Source: Epibacterium ulvae
GTDB taxonomy: Bacteria; Pseudomonadota; Alphaproteobacteria; Rhodobacterales; Rhodobacteraceae
Assembly: GCF_018678075.1 (NCBI RefSeq)
Contig: NZ_JAHHIR010000010.1
Coordinates: 1 to 39,751, forward strand
Reading direction: 5' to 3'
DNA length: 39,751 nucleotides
Positions 14,212-23,300 of the stretch are shown piece by piece. Positions within the stretch are counted from its first letter, which is position 1, and every line of letters starts with the position of its first letter. The position numbers were made by a program, and so were the translations under genes. The notes under the pieces are model-generated. The model worked only from the letters and a program-made list of their open reading frames with translations. It was not told where the DNA came from and ran no database searches.

Positions 14212-16443
14212 ATGGCCGAACATTTCCTGCGAAGCCACGGGCGGCGCTTGCTCGAACACGGCTACCCCATCGTTCCGATCAAGCGCGGGTCCAAGTTTCC
14301 CCGGGGCCTGAAAGATTGGCAACACACACGGGCGGACGGGACCAAACTCGGTCGCTGGCTGTCCAACGGGTTCGCCGACGGCGGCGTCGGTGTCCTTTGC
14401 CGCGATTTTCCCGGTGTGGATCTTGACGTCAGGGACGCGGGGATCACTCAGAAACTTGTGGAATGGTGCGAAGAACACATCGGCCCCACCGTTCAGAGGG
14501 TCGGAGAGGCCCCCAAGATATTGCTGGCGTATAGAACAGACACGCCGTTTGCCAAGGTGGCCTCGGCCAAATATGAAGACTTCTTCGGTATCGAGCACAA
14601 GGTGGAGATCCTTGGCGACGGCCAACAATACGTCGCTTTCGCGGACCACCCAGATACTGGGCGCCCATACGAATGGGTGACCAAACAGTCCCTGGCCGAT
14701 GTACCAGCCGATCGATTGCCGTTGATCACCGAGGCGCAAGCGCGGGATCTGATCGCCTACTTTGAAAGCATTGTCCCGGAAGACTGGATGCTCGTTGACG
14801 AAGCCCCGAGTACAAAGGGGGTGGACGTCACGTTGCCGGAAGTCGACCGCGTCCTGTCCAATTCGAAGCCGAAGGTTCAGATCTCATCGACAAAACTGCG
14901 GTCTGCATTGGCCGTTCTGGACGCGGATATGCGCATGCATGACTGGGTTCGCATCGGGATGGCGCTGTATCACCAATTTGACGGCAGCGACGAAGGTTTC
15001 GAGCTGTGGGACGAATGGTCGTCAGACGGGATAAAATACGAGCCCGACAAGATGCGCGCGAGATGGCGTTCGTTTGAGGCGGACTTGCGCAGCCAGAACC
15101 CGGTGACGGTGGCCACGATCTTGCAGCTGGCCAAAGCCGAACGGCGGGAGAACGACCAGAAGAAAGACCCCTTGGACCGGTTCATAGACCGGTACGTGTT
15201 TATCGAGCAAGGCAATATGGTTTGCGATCTGCAGAAGCCCCCGCACTGCGCAGTGTCCAAACTGGATGAGTTCCGCAACGCAACGGCCAATGTCCGGCAC
15301 GAAGTCCCTGCCCCGACCCAGGCGGATCCGGCAAAGACCAAATGGCAACCGGTCCATACGAACTGGATGATCGACCGGGACCGCAAAAGTGCGCAAGGCG
15401 TGCGCTATGACCCCAATTCGCCCGGCTTCTTCGAAGACACGCACCATAAGGGCCTGTGGTGGGTGAACGAGTTCTACATGCCGGAGTTCAAAGAGGTCGC
15501 CGCGGACTTTTCCGTGTTCGAGGACCACATGGCGTACCTGATCCCCGATGAACGAGAGCGCGAATGGTTCCTGGATTGGATCGCGTTCAACATCCAACGG
15601 CCTGGCACCCGGTGTAAGGTGGCACCTCTCCACGTCTCCGTCGCTCACGGTACGGGGCGCGGCTGGTTGGTGGAGTTGATGGGGAGGCTATTGGGCCAGT
15701 GGAACGTCACAAAGACAAAGATGTCCACGTTGGCCGGCGAAGGGAGCGCGGGCAACTATCAAGACTATCTCGACAAGTCGCTGCTGTGCGCCATTGAAGA
15801 AGTACGGGAACAGGAAAAGCGGTACGGTGTGTCCGACAAGATCCGGGACTACATCACCGAAAACCACTTGGAAGTGAACGTCAAATTCGGCGGGAAGAAG
15901 ACCCAGGCCGTCTACACGAACTTTTTCTTTATGTCGAACCACCCCGACGCGATGGTGTTGTCCGAGGAAGACCGGCGCGTGAACGTGTTGTCGGGTCCTG
16001 AAAAGGCGCGAGACAGAGCTTACTATCTGCGGCTCTATGACTGGCTCGAAACGGATGGCGTGGCCGCGCTCTACGCCGCTCTGATGGCGCGGGACCTGTC
16101 CCAATTCGATTGGCAGCATTCGATGCGTACCAAGGGGCGGTCTCGCATGATCGAGAACAACAGGAGCGAGACAGAAACCCTGTTCTTTGCGCTGCTGGAC
16201 GACCTTCCGTCCCCCGCGATGACCTTTTCCCAGATTGTGCGCGAAATGACGGCCCTGTCCGAAAAGGACAGCTTCGACACGGACATCGACCAAGGGCAGC
16301 TGCGGAAACTCCTGCAACATAAATCGACGCAGGCCAAACAGATGAAGGTGGACGGTAAACCTGTGCGCCCCTGGATTTTGGACCGACGTGTGAAAAACGA
16401 CACCGCCGCGATCAAGGAAAGTGTCAAAAAATGCAAAGTGTAA
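14212..16443 (+). CDS. primase-helicase: Prim-Pol, PriCT-2 and DUF5906 SF3 helicase domains
   Basis: 743 residues. Residues 1-190 are a bifunctional primase/polymerase (Prim-Pol) domain: PIVPIKRGSKFP, the catalytic Asp70-x-Asp72 in GVDLDVRD, and VEILGDGQQYVAFA. Residues about 227-290 match PriCT-2 (LRSALAVLDADMRMHDWVRI). Residues about 440-640 are a DUF5906 superfamily 3 helicase: Walker A AHGTGRGW (479-485), where the usual Lys is Arg, and Walker B LLCAIEE (524-530), followed by a C-terminal winged-helix-like region. It would prime and unwind phage DNA for the family A polymerase encoded on the leftward operon. The AT-rich repeat region immediately after it may be its origin. Confidence 0.9.
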   Translation: MAEHFLRSHGRRLLEHGYPIVPIKRGSKFPRGLKDWQHTRADGTKLGRWLSNGFADGGVGVLCRDFPGVDLDVRDAGITQKLVEWCEEHIGPTVQRVGEAPKILLAYRTDTPFAKVASAKYEDFFGIEHKVEILGDGQQYVAFADHPDTGRPYEWVTKQSLADVPADRLPLITEAQARDLIAYFESIVPEDWMLVDEAPSTKGVDVTLPEVDRVLSNSKPKVQISSTKLRSALAVLDADMRMHDWVRIGMALYHQFDGSDEGFELWDEWSSDGIKYEPDKMRARWRSFEADLRSQNPVTVATILQLAKAERRENDQKKDPLDRFIDRYVFIEQGNMVCDLQKPPHCAVSKLDEFRNATANVRHEVPAPTQADPAKTKWQPVHTNWMIDRDRKSAQGVRYDPNSPGFFEDTHHKGLWWVNEFYMPEFKEVAADFSVFEDHMAYLIPDEREREWFLDWIAFNIQRPGTRCKVAPLHVSVAHGTGRGWLVELMGRLLGQWNVTKTKMSTLAGEGSAGNYQDYLDKSLLCAIEEVREQEKRYGVSDKIRDYITENHLEVNVKFGGKKTQAVYTNFFFMSNHPDAMVLSEEDRRVNVLSGPEKARDRAYYLRLYDWLETDGVAALYAALMARDLSQFDWQHSMRTKGRSRMIENNRSETETLFFALLDDLPSPAMTFSQIVREMTALSEKDSFDTDIDQGQLRKLLQHKSTQAKQMKVDGKPVRPWILDRRVKNDTAAIKESVKKCKV

Positions 16444-16830
16444 GTTTTTCGACAGTCTCCGGTCACACTGGTAATGCAAGGGTAGGGCTACGAACGACCG
16501 CTGTCCTACCGATCAAGTACATGTTTTTATTGACTAAACATATAACGGTAACTCTGGTAACACTGATAAATAGTTTTAGAGTAGTACTATATATTTCTCT
16601 GTATACAGCCCCCCGTCTGTGCGCCCAGCCCTATAGGGCACCGATACGAACCGTTACCGGTGCGACCTTTGGCATTAACGCGCTGAAACCAAAGGGAAAA
16701 CGCCGTCCCACAGGCGAGGAACAAGCGTTACCTTTGGGGCCTATGAGCGTTACCACCTCTTCTAAGTCATTGAAATCAAACGAAACCAGCCCCGCGAACC
16801 ACTCTGGCGGGTCAAATGGAGGTACGGGGG
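16444..16830. other. AT-rich intergenic region with GGTAAC repeats, candidate origin
   Basis: This stretch follows the primase-helicase gene and is visibly richer in A and T than the rest (16520-16610). GGTAAC occurs at 16547-16552 and 16556-16561 on the plus strand, and its complement GTTACC at 16653-16658, 16727-16732 and 16749-16754: five exact copies in about 210 bp, in two opposed groups. A near copy (CTGGTAAT) lies at 16469-16476. A TTGACT hexamer is at 16530-16535. Reading frames across it (for example 16431-16838) look non-coding; a 31-codon frame at 16743-16838 (MSVTTSSKSL) cannot be excluded. Confidence 0.45.
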
Positions 16831-17019
16831 ATGGGTAAATCACGAGGCTCGCCACCACCTCCCCCGAACCCGTCGCGGCCCCCAGTCGAGGAACGGGAGA
16901 GCCCCATTCCGAAGTTTTGGCGCTTTAGATGTGGCGGTTGTGGGGCCCCTTACCGACCTGGCGACGAACATTGTGAATATTGCGAAAGCCGACCTGCTTC
17001 CCGAAAAAAGGAGACGTGA
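16831..17019 (+). CDS. small zinc-ribbon protein
   Basis: 62 residues from ATG 16831 (MGKSRGSPPP), start supported by GGAGG upstream; the frame also has an ATG at 16816 inside that site. The N-terminus is Pro/Ser-rich and basic. The C-terminal 30 residues, FRCGGCGAPYRPGDEHCEYC, have two CxxC pairs, a zinc ribbon. Such small ribbons bind nucleic acid or RNA polymerase. It lies directly upstream of the NusG-like gene (4-bp gap), so the two may act together in transcription. Confidence 0.65.
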   Translation: MGKSRGSPPPPPNPSRPPVEERESPIPKFWRFRCGGCGAPYRPGDEHCEYCESRPASRKKET

Positions 17020-17023
17020 GACA

Positions 17024-17680
17024 ATGAACGCACACGACACACAGTGGTTCGCAGTGAGGACCAAGCCACCCGTAAACTCGGGCCGCATTCGTACGATTGT
17101 GGGCGGGGATTACGAAACCTATGTCGGGCGCGGCGGTGTGCGGAAACAGCGGTTGATCCCGGGCACTGGTGAAGCGGCGTTCGTGATCGAGGAGTTGATC
17201 CACAAAGCCGGGTTCCGAACATTTCTTCCCACTCAAAAAGTTTTCCGGCGGAAGTCCCGTTACGGGCTTGCCAAGCGCCCCATGGAATACCCGAAACTGC
17301 CCGGATGGTGCTTTGTCGAAATGCCGACGCGGTTTAACACTGCAACGGGCCGTGATGAGCCGTTTGGCTGGCATCGCCTCCTGCGCCTCGATGTCGTGGA
17401 GAGCGTCGTTTGTGTCGACGGACACCCCTGCCCGATCCACCCGTTCGTGATCGAGGACATGGCGAGGCGTTGGAACAACCCACCCCCCGGACACCACCAA
17501 CACCAGCCAACGCACCACGAGTTCGACATTGGCGACACGGCGGTCGTTTCGCGGGGCACGCTTGCGGGGTTCGCGGTGGACGTGACCGACATACGGGACG
17601 CTAACGCGGTGGTGATCCTGGACTTGCTCGGCAAACAAACCGAACACGAGATCCCCATGATGCATCTGGAGGCGGCGTAA
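17024..17680 (+). CDS. phage NusG-like protein, probable antiterminator
   Basis: 218 residues from ATG 17024 (MNAHDTQWFAVRTKPP), with GGAG upstream. The N-terminal domain shows the NusG pattern: QWFAVRTKP at the start, EELIHKAGFRTFLPTQK, the basic RRKSRYGLAKRP segment, LPGWCFVEMP (compare the GYvFV strand of NusG/RfaH), and DVVESVVCVDGHPCPI. After a His/Pro-rich linker (PPPGHHQHQPTHH) comes a KOW domain: FDIGDTAVVSRGTLAGFAVD. NusG paralogues bind RNA polymerase and stop it pausing or terminating. The gene is followed by a strong terminator (17904-17940) and then all late genes, so it probably licenses late transcription. Confidence 0.85.
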   Translation: MNAHDTQWFAVRTKPPVNSGRIRTIVGGDYETYVGRGGVRKQRLIPGTGEAAFVIEELIHKAGFRTFLPTQKVFRRKSRYGLAKRPMEYPKLPGWCFVEMPTRFNTATGRDEPFGWHRLLRLDVVESVVCVDGHPCPIHPFVIEDMARRWNNPPPGHHQHQPTHHEFDIGDTAVVSRGTLAGFAVDVTDIRDANAVVILDLLGKQTEHEIPMMHLEAA

Positions 17681-17903
17681 TGGGGGTGGTGCGCAGAGCG
17701 ATCGCACGAGAGAACACATCGGGGTTGATTAGTACACTCGGGGGGTGCCACCCATAGGGCGCTCCCCAAGATGTTGTGGAGAGGGCCACTGCCAATAGAC
17801 GCATGATGCGGTGCGGCAACCCCTAGATACTGGCGGACCCCCACGGAAACCCAGTGTTACACACTGCGAAGCTATGGACACTCCTTCCCTCGACTGGTTC
17901 CTA
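17681..17903 (+). promoter_or_regulatory. leader region ahead of late-operon terminator
   Basis: No convincing gene. A 25-codon frame (MGVVRRAIAREN) starts at 17680 with TAATG overlap to the NusG-like gene and ends at 17757. The stretch has several G-runs (17681-17690, 17739-17747) and lies between an antiterminator-type gene and a terminator, so it could hold the recruiting site for antitermination. This is inference from position. Confidence 0.3.
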
Positions 17904-17940
17904 CCCCAACAGCGCTGTCGTAACGCTGTTGGGGGTCTTT
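17904..17940 (+). terminator. strong rho-independent terminator before terminase genes
   Basis: CCCCAACAGCG (17904-17914) pairs perfectly with CGCTGTTGGGG (17924-17934) around a 9-nt loop, followed by GTCTTT and further T-rich sequence. The late operon starts 33 bp downstream with no obvious promoter in between. Confidence 0.85.
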
Positions 17941-17972
17941 GCATTTGATAGATAGAATTTAGGATCAAACAG

Positions 17973-18479
17973 ATGGCCGACAAGAAACCCGGTCGACCGT
18001 CCGAATATGACAAGGCGGGCGGCGACGACAAAGTTCCGGCAATCGCCAAAAAGATGTGTTTGCTTGGCGCGATAGAGGAAGATCTCGCCGCCGCATTCGG
18101 GGTCTCCCGCCGCACGATCACCAACTGGGAAAAGCAGCACGAGCTGTTCCGGGCAGCGATACAGGACGGGCGCGTCTACGCGGATATGGAGGTCGCTCAG
18201 AGCTTGTTTGACCGGGCGACCGGGGCCGAATGGACCGAACAACAGGCCATCAAGGTCAAAAAAGTTGAATACGAAAACGGCAAAAAGCTTCGGGAAATCG
18301 AAGAAGTCGAGATCGTGGAAGTTCAACGAAGTGCGGCACCCGACACCGTGGCCGGGATTTTCTGGTTGAAGAACCGCCGGGCGCAAAACTGGCGGGATCG
18401 GCAAGAGACCAAGATCTCCGCTGACGGAGATCTTGCGAAGGTGCTGGCCGCGATTGATGGGCAAACAAAGTCCGTTTAA
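17973..18479 (+). CDS. terminase small subunit
   Basis: 168 residues. The N-terminal GRPSEYDK motif, then LLGAIEEDLAAAFGVSRRTI (HTH that recognises the packaging site), the WEKQHELFRAAIQDGR segment, LFDRATGAEW, and PDTVAGIFWLKNRRAQNWRD are all characteristic of phage small terminases. The C-terminal part would contact the large subunit. Start ATG 17973 has AGGA 8 bases upstream. It overlaps the large-subunit gene by 23 bp. Confidence 0.92.
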   Translation: MADKKPGRPSEYDKAGGDDKVPAIAKKMCLLGAIEEDLAAAFGVSRRTITNWEKQHELFRAAIQDGRVYADMEVAQSLFDRATGAEWTEQQAIKVKKVEYENGKKLREIEEVEIVEVQRSAAPDTVAGIFWLKNRRAQNWRDRQETKISADGDLAKVLAAIDGQTKSV

Positions 18480-19950
18480 CGAAGCTGTCGCCAAGTTCGG
18501 GGATCGTCGGTGGAGGCTCAACAACCTCTATTGGATCAAGGACAAGGACGGCAATGTCGTAAAGTTCCAGCTCAATCCGGCACAAGAACAGTTGCTGGAC
18601 GAGCTGCACACGCTGAACATCATCCTGAAAGCCCGCCAATTGGGCTTTTCGACGTTCATCCTGATCTTGGCGTTGGACTGCTGCCTGTTCAACAGCCATT
18701 TCGAAGCGGGCTTGATCGCGGATACGTTGGTCAACGCCCAAAACCTGTTGGACCGGATCAAGTTCGCTTACGAGCGACTGCCGGGCGACCTGAAAAACCT
18801 CCGCCCGATCACCGCGTCGAATTCCACCCAGGTCGAGTTCGGCAATGGGTCGAGTGTCGAGGTCGGCGTGTCGCTTCGATCCGGCACCAAGAATTTCTTG
18901 CACATCTCCGAATACGGGAAGGTGTGCGCGAAGGCACCGGATCGGGCCAAAGAGATCAAGTCGGGCGCGCTGAACACCGTCGCGCCGGGCCAACTCGTAT
19001 TCATCGAGAGCACCGCCGAGGGCCGTAGCGGTGACTTTTTCGACAAATGCGAGACCAGCCAGAAGTTGCGCGACATGGGCGCTGCTTTGGGGATCATGGA
19101 GTACAAGTTCCATTTCTTCCCCTGGTTTCTGGATCAGAGATATCGCCTTTCGGACCCCGTCAAACTGACGCCGGACGAGGAAAAATACTTCGACGAATTG
19201 CTGGCCGAACACGGCATCGATTTGGACGAGGAACAGGAGCGGTGGTACGCGGCCAAGTGGCGTGAACAGGGCGATGAAATGTGCCGGGAGTTCCCGTCCG
19301 TGCCCGAAGAAGCGTTCAAGGCGGCCAAAGACGGCGCGTACTGGGCCAAATGGATCGCGGGGCTGCGCCAGCGCGGTGAAATCCGCGACTTCCCGTTCGA
19401 GACCCGTACGGTGGTCAACACGTTCTGGGACCTGGGCGTCGATGACAGCACGGCGATCTGGCTACACCAGATCATCGCGGGCAAGCACCGGTTTGTCGGT
19501 TACATCGAAGACAGTGGCGAGGGTATCGCCTACTATTTGGACCGCCTCGAAAAGTGGCGGGCGCAGCACGGCGCGACATTCGGTCAGCATTACGGGCCGC
19601 ACGATATCGAACACCGGATGCAGGGCGAGAACGCCGAAAGCGTCAAGGACGTCGCCGCTCGGTTGGGCTTCCACTTCAACGTCGTGGAGCGCACCAAAGA
19701 CAAATACGGCAGTATCCAGCGTGTGCGCACGATCCTGCCACAGTGCCAGTTTTCGACCCCCGCTGTTGAAGCGGGCCTCAACCACGCGGAGCAGTACAGC
19801 CGCGATTGGGACGAAAAATACGGGGTGTGGAAATCGCAACCCCGACACGATGAACACAGTCACGGTGCCGATGCGCTGATGACTTTCGCTGACGGCTGGC
19901 AATCCCCGCCGAAAAAGACGCCGAAACAAAAAGCAATCCGAGTGGTCTGA
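18457..19950 (+). CDS. terminase large subunit
   Basis: 497 residues from ATG 18457 (MGKQSPFNEAVAKF). The packaging ATPase domain has the diverged Walker A ARQLGFSTF (about 59-67), a Walker B-type strand ending FLHISEYGK, and the coupling motif FIESTAEG. The nuclease domain has WDLGVDDSTAIWL, YGPHDIEHR and the final SHGADALM, carrying the metal-binding acids. The length and motif order match headful-packaging terminases. It drives DNA into the procapsid through the portal encoded next. Confidence 0.93.
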   Translation: MGKQSPFNEAVAKFGDRRWRLNNLYWIKDKDGNVVKFQLNPAQEQLLDELHTLNIILKARQLGFSTFILILALDCCLFNSHFEAGLIADTLVNAQNLLDRIKFAYERLPGDLKNLRPITASNSTQVEFGNGSSVEVGVSLRSGTKNFLHISEYGKVCAKAPDRAKEIKSGALNTVAPGQLVFIESTAEGRSGDFFDKCETSQKLRDMGAALGIMEYKFHFFPWFLDQRYRLSDPVKLTPDEEKYFDELLAEHGIDLDEEQERWYAAKWREQGDEMCREFPSVPEEAFKAAKDGAYWAKWIAGLRQRGEIRDFPFETRTVVNTFWDLGVDDSTAIWLHQIIAGKHRFVGYIEDSGEGIAYYLDRLEKWRAQHGATFGQHYGPHDIEHRMQGENAESVKDVAARLGFHFNVVERTKDKYGSIQRVRTILPQCQFSTPAVEAGLNHAEQYSRDWDEKYGVWKSQPRHDEHSHGADALMTFADGWQSPPKKTPKQKAIRVV

Positions 19951-19951
19951 T

Positions 19952-22078
19952 TTGGACAAAACTGACGACTATATGAGCGACGTTGTGCGGCTGGTCGACC
20001 AGTGCGAACGGCACCTGGACCAACAAGCCGGGGATCGTGAACGCGCGCTTGAGTATTACAACGGGGAGATCCGGGACCTACCTGTCGAGGCAGACGAAGA
20101 CGGCGTCCCCCTTCGTTCTTCCGTGGTGTCCCGAGACTTCCGCGATACCGTCAAAAAGATCATGCCGTCAGTGATGCGGGCAATTTTGTCGAATGACCAG
20201 GTTGTCGAGTACGAGCCGAAGACACCGGAGAGCGAAGAAAGCGCAGAACAGGCTACGAAATACGTTAACGCGGTGGTCGTACCAGAGTGTGGGGCGGAAA
20301 AAGCGATCCACGACGCGATCCACGACGCGTTCACCGTCAAGACCGGCATCCTCAAATGGGCGGCGTATAAAAACCGCCGCTCAGAGACCACCGAACACTC
20401 CAACCTCTCCGAAGAGGCCATGTTGGGTCTGATCGGAGAAGACGACGAACTGATCGACCACGAAGAGGCCGAAGAGACCGACCAGGAAGTTCTGGCGCTG
20501 ATCCCCAACGCGCGCCGCCACAGTTTCAAACTAAAGCGCGCGGTGGACCGGATTGACGTGCGCTTGGAGGCCGTCCCACGGGGATCTTTCCTGATCCACC
20601 CTGACGCCGAGACGATCGAAGACAGTCCGATTGTTGGTGAGCGACAAGAGATCAGCCGATCCGAACTGGTGTCTCGTGGGTATGATCGGGGCAAAGTTGA
20701 TAAACTGTCCGCGTACCGCAAACGCGCCGATGACGACACCGACGACCACGCCCGCAAGGGCGACGATTACAGCTACGCCGACGACCACAAGCCGACTGCG
20801 CTTGAACTCGTTCAGATTTACGAGGTTTACGCGCTCATCGACCGCGATGGGGACGGCATCGCGGAGATGTACAAGATCGTCTACGGCGAGAGCGGCGAGC
20901 GGGACACCACCGGCGGGGGCGAAGGGCAAAGCGCGCGGTCCCGGATCGTCCTGGAAGACGAGGCAGTGAGCGAAGCACCCTATGCAGAGGTCATCTGCGA
21001 GCGGGACGCCCACCAATTCGAAGGCCACTCGATTTTCGAGGACACCGAGGACATCCAACGGATCAAAACGTCGCTGACGCGCGGGGTTTTGGATAACGTC
21101 TATTGGCAAAACAACCCGTCAGGTGAAGTTGATCTGAATGGCGTCGAAAACCCGGACGCCGTTTTCAACCCGCGTTTTGGCCAAATGATCAGGCGCAAAG
21201 GCGGTAACAACGGCGTTCCGGTGGTCCAGTTGCATCAGATCCCGTTTTACGCTGCCGAAGCTTTCGCGATGCTCCCTCACTGGGACGAAGTGGTCAAAGA
21301 TCGCACAGGCATCACCGACGCCTCTGGGGGCCTCGACCCAGAACAGATCGCCAATGTGAACAGCAGTGTGGCGCAGCTGGCGGCGGACAGCGGCACGGCC
21401 CAGGCAGAGATGATCATCCGAACACTAGCCCGTGGAGGGATCGAAAAGGCTTTCCGGGGCCTTTTGAAGCTCGTTGTTGCCCACCACGATCAGGAACGCA
21501 CGATAAAAGTTAGCGGGGCGTGGGTCAGCTACAACCCCAAATCGTGGGACGCGGATCTCGATTGCACGGTCAACGTCGGTCTGGGCGCGGGTTCTCGGGA
21601 GCGGGATCTCTCGGTTTTGCAGACTATTCTGGGTCTACAGCGGGAAGTGATCGCAGCGTTCGGCCCCGACAATCCGTTTGTGAAACCGACACAGCTATAC
21701 CGCACGCTGGCCAAGATCGCGGAAACAGCCGGTTTCCCGAGCGCGGACCCGTACTTCACCGCGCCGAACGACGAAGAGGTCAAGGCCAAGCTCGCGGCCC
21801 AGCAAGAACAGCCGGACCCACAGCGGCAGAAGATCGAAATGCAAATGCAGCTCGAACAGGCGAAGGCGCAAGCGCGCCAGCAAGTCGAACAGGCTCAAAT
21901 GCAGGCGGACCTTGCTGTCAAAGACGCGGAACGGCGCGCACAGATGGAAATCGAAACCATGAAAGCGCAGCTCGCTTACATGCAGCACCAACAAAAGCTC
22001 GAACTCGAATACGCCAAGGCTGGGCTGGCGCCCCCTGGTGCGGCTTCTGCTGGGCTGCCGGAGCAAGTGTTTGGCTGA
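19952..22078 (+). CDS. portal protein, P22-like
   Basis: About 708 residues. The sequence begins DKTDDYMSDVVRLVDQ and includes SSVVSRDFRDTVKKIMPSVM, VPRGSFLIHPDAETIEDSP and GRQ-like core segments typical of P22-type portals, then QLAADSGTAQAEMIIRTLAR and a C-terminal tail of about 120 residues rich in Gln and Ala (QMQLEQAKAQARQQVEQAQM) that would form the long helical barrel extending into the capsid. The start is uncertain: TTG 19952, 1 bp after the terminase stop, or ATG 19973 (MSDVVRL); neither has a strong Shine-Dalgarno. A P22-type portal supports a podovirus-like virion. Confidence 0.88.
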   Translation: MDKTDDYMSDVVRLVDQCERHLDQQAGDRERALEYYNGEIRDLPVEADEDGVPLRSSVVSRDFRDTVKKIMPSVMRAILSNDQVVEYEPKTPESEESAEQATKYVNAVVVPECGAEKAIHDAIHDAFTVKTGILKWAAYKNRRSETTEHSNLSEEAMLGLIGEDDELIDHEEAEETDQEVLALIPNARRHSFKLKRAVDRIDVRLEAVPRGSFLIHPDAETIEDSPIVGERQEISRSELVSRGYDRGKVDKLSAYRKRADDDTDDHARKGDDYSYADDHKPTALELVQIYEVYALIDRDGDGIAEMYKIVYGESGERDTTGGGEGQSARSRIVLEDEAVSEAPYAEVICERDAHQFEGHSIFEDTEDIQRIKTSLTRGVLDNVYWQNNPSGEVDLNGVENPDAVFNPRFGQMIRRKGGNNGVPVVQLHQIPFYAAEAFAMLPHWDEVVKDRTGITDASGGLDPEQIANVNSSVAQLAADSGTAQAEMIIRTLARGGIEKAFRGLLKLVVAHHDQERTIKVSGAWVSYNPKSWDADLDCTVNVGLGAGSRERDLSVLQTILGLQREVIAAFGPDNPFVKPTQLYRTLAKIAETAGFPSADPYFTAPNDEEVKAKLAAQQEQPDPQRQKIEMQMQLEQAKAQARQQVEQAQMQADLAVKDAERRAQMEIETMKAQLAYMQHQQKLELEYAKAGLAPPGAASAGLPEQVFG

Positions 22079-22316
22079 GTTCGATACCGCCCCGAGCGGG
22101 GTAGCACAGCAGCTCCTGAACAACCCGCTGCTTGGCACGATTTTGGACGATATGGAGCGCGCGGCGATTGAAGCCGCTGTGAACGCGCCAGTGTCCGACG
22201 ATGAACAGCGCCGCGTCTCCGCGATGGAGGTGCGCGTGATCAGATCCCTTCGGAAGCAGTTGGAGACCCGCGCGGCGGGCACGACCAAGCCTCCGTCAAG
22301 GGTGTCCGTCGCCTAA
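22071..22316 (+). CDS. hypothetical head-region protein
   Basis: 81 residues from a TTG at 22071 (then AEFDTAPSGVAQQL), overlapping the end of the portal gene; GGAGC lies 9 bases upstream. The product is helical: LLNNPLLGTILDDMERAAIE and RRVSAMEVRVIRSLRKQLE. Small genes of this type follow the portal gene in related podovirus-like prophages, but I know no function. Confidence 0.55.
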   Translation: MAEFDTAPSGVAQQLLNNPLLGTILDDMERAAIEAAVNAPVSDDEQRRVSAMEVRVIRSLRKQLETRAAGTTKPPSRVSVA

Positions 22317-22358
22317 GCGCGGACCGCCTGCAACAGCAGAGAAAAGGAGACACCACGA

Positions 22359-23285
22359 ATGGCTGGTGAATTTGATACTGTCGACGACAACGTGACGGAT
22401 GGAGACGGCGAGGATCTGGGGTATGACCTGGACAACTTCGACGACGAAGCCGAAGCGATCGAGGACGGCGAATATGATAACGACGCGGAAGAAGACGACA
22501 TCGAAGAAGCCGAACAGGTGGAAGGCGATGATGGCGACGACCCCGTCGAAGATTTGATCGAGCTGGAAAACGGTGAAAGCGTTGCCTTGTCCGAACTGCG
22601 ATCCGGGTACCTGAAAGAACAGGATTACCGGGCGAAAACTACAGAGCTGGCAGAAGTACGGAAACAAACTTCGGCGCTGCAAGACACGCTCAACCAACGC
22701 CTCCAGACGACAGAAACGACGTACCAGAACCTTATCGGGTTTTTGCAAGGGCTGGTCCCTCCTGAACCGGATATCTCGCTTATCCAAACCGACCCATCGG
22801 CGTATCAGTACCAAAATGCGATGCGCGAACGCACTATCGCGGAGCTGTCACAGGTCCTTGAAGCGCGACAGGAATTCGCCGGAACCCAACAGGGTTATTC
22901 CGACGAAGATTTGACGCGTGGACGGGATGAACAGGACGCGCTTTTAGCCAAGGCGATGCCGCATCTCTCTGACCCTGCAAAGCGCACGGCATTTGACGCC
23001 GCGATCCAAAAGACCGCGGCGGACTTCGGCTTTTCAGATGATGAGATTTCCGGGGCGTTCGACCACCGCATTCTGCAACTGGTCCACTATGCCGGGCTGG
23101 GTAAGGTGGCTGAGCGCAATCGCGATGGCTATCGGAAGCGCAAAGGTGTCCCAAAGCCGACCAAGGGCAGCAAGGCCCGTGGGACGCAAAAGGCCGCCTC
23201 CCAAGCGAAATCCGACGGGGCACTGGAACGTCTCACGCAAACAGGTTCCGTTGACGACGCGGTGCGCGCGTTGACGGGCGGCTAA
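22359..23285 (+). CDS. scaffolding protein
   Basis: 308 residues with GGAG upstream. Residues 1-75 are extremely acidic (long Asp/Glu runs such as AEEDDIEEAEQVEGDDGDD). The middle is coiled-coil-like (KTTELAEVRKQTSALQDTLN), and the C-terminus is basic (RKRKGVPKPTKGSKARGTQK) followed by a short acidic helix. An acidic, helical body with a basic C-terminal capsid-binding end, located between portal and major capsid genes, is the standard picture of a phage scaffold. It would guide procapsid assembly and then leave. Confidence 0.8.
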   Translation: MAGEFDTVDDNVTDGDGEDLGYDLDNFDDEAEAIEDGEYDNDAEEDDIEEAEQVEGDDGDDPVEDLIELENGESVALSELRSGYLKEQDYRAKTTELAEVRKQTSALQDTLNQRLQTTETTYQNLIGFLQGLVPPEPDISLIQTDPSAYQYQNAMRERTIAELSQVLEARQEFAGTQQGYSDEDLTRGRDEQDALLAKAMPHLSDPAKRTAFDAAIQKTAADFGFSDDEISGAFDHRILQLVHYAGLGKVAERNRDGYRKRKGVPKPTKGSKARGTQKAASQAKSDGALERLTQTGSVDDAVRALTGG

Positions 23286-23300
23286 GAAGGAGACGGCGAC

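Noticed and set aside
16431-16838. A 135-codon plus-strand frame after the primase gene
   Set aside because: It runs through an AT-rich tract with no ribosome binding site, and its predicted product has no domain-like pattern. A non-coding origin-like role fits better.
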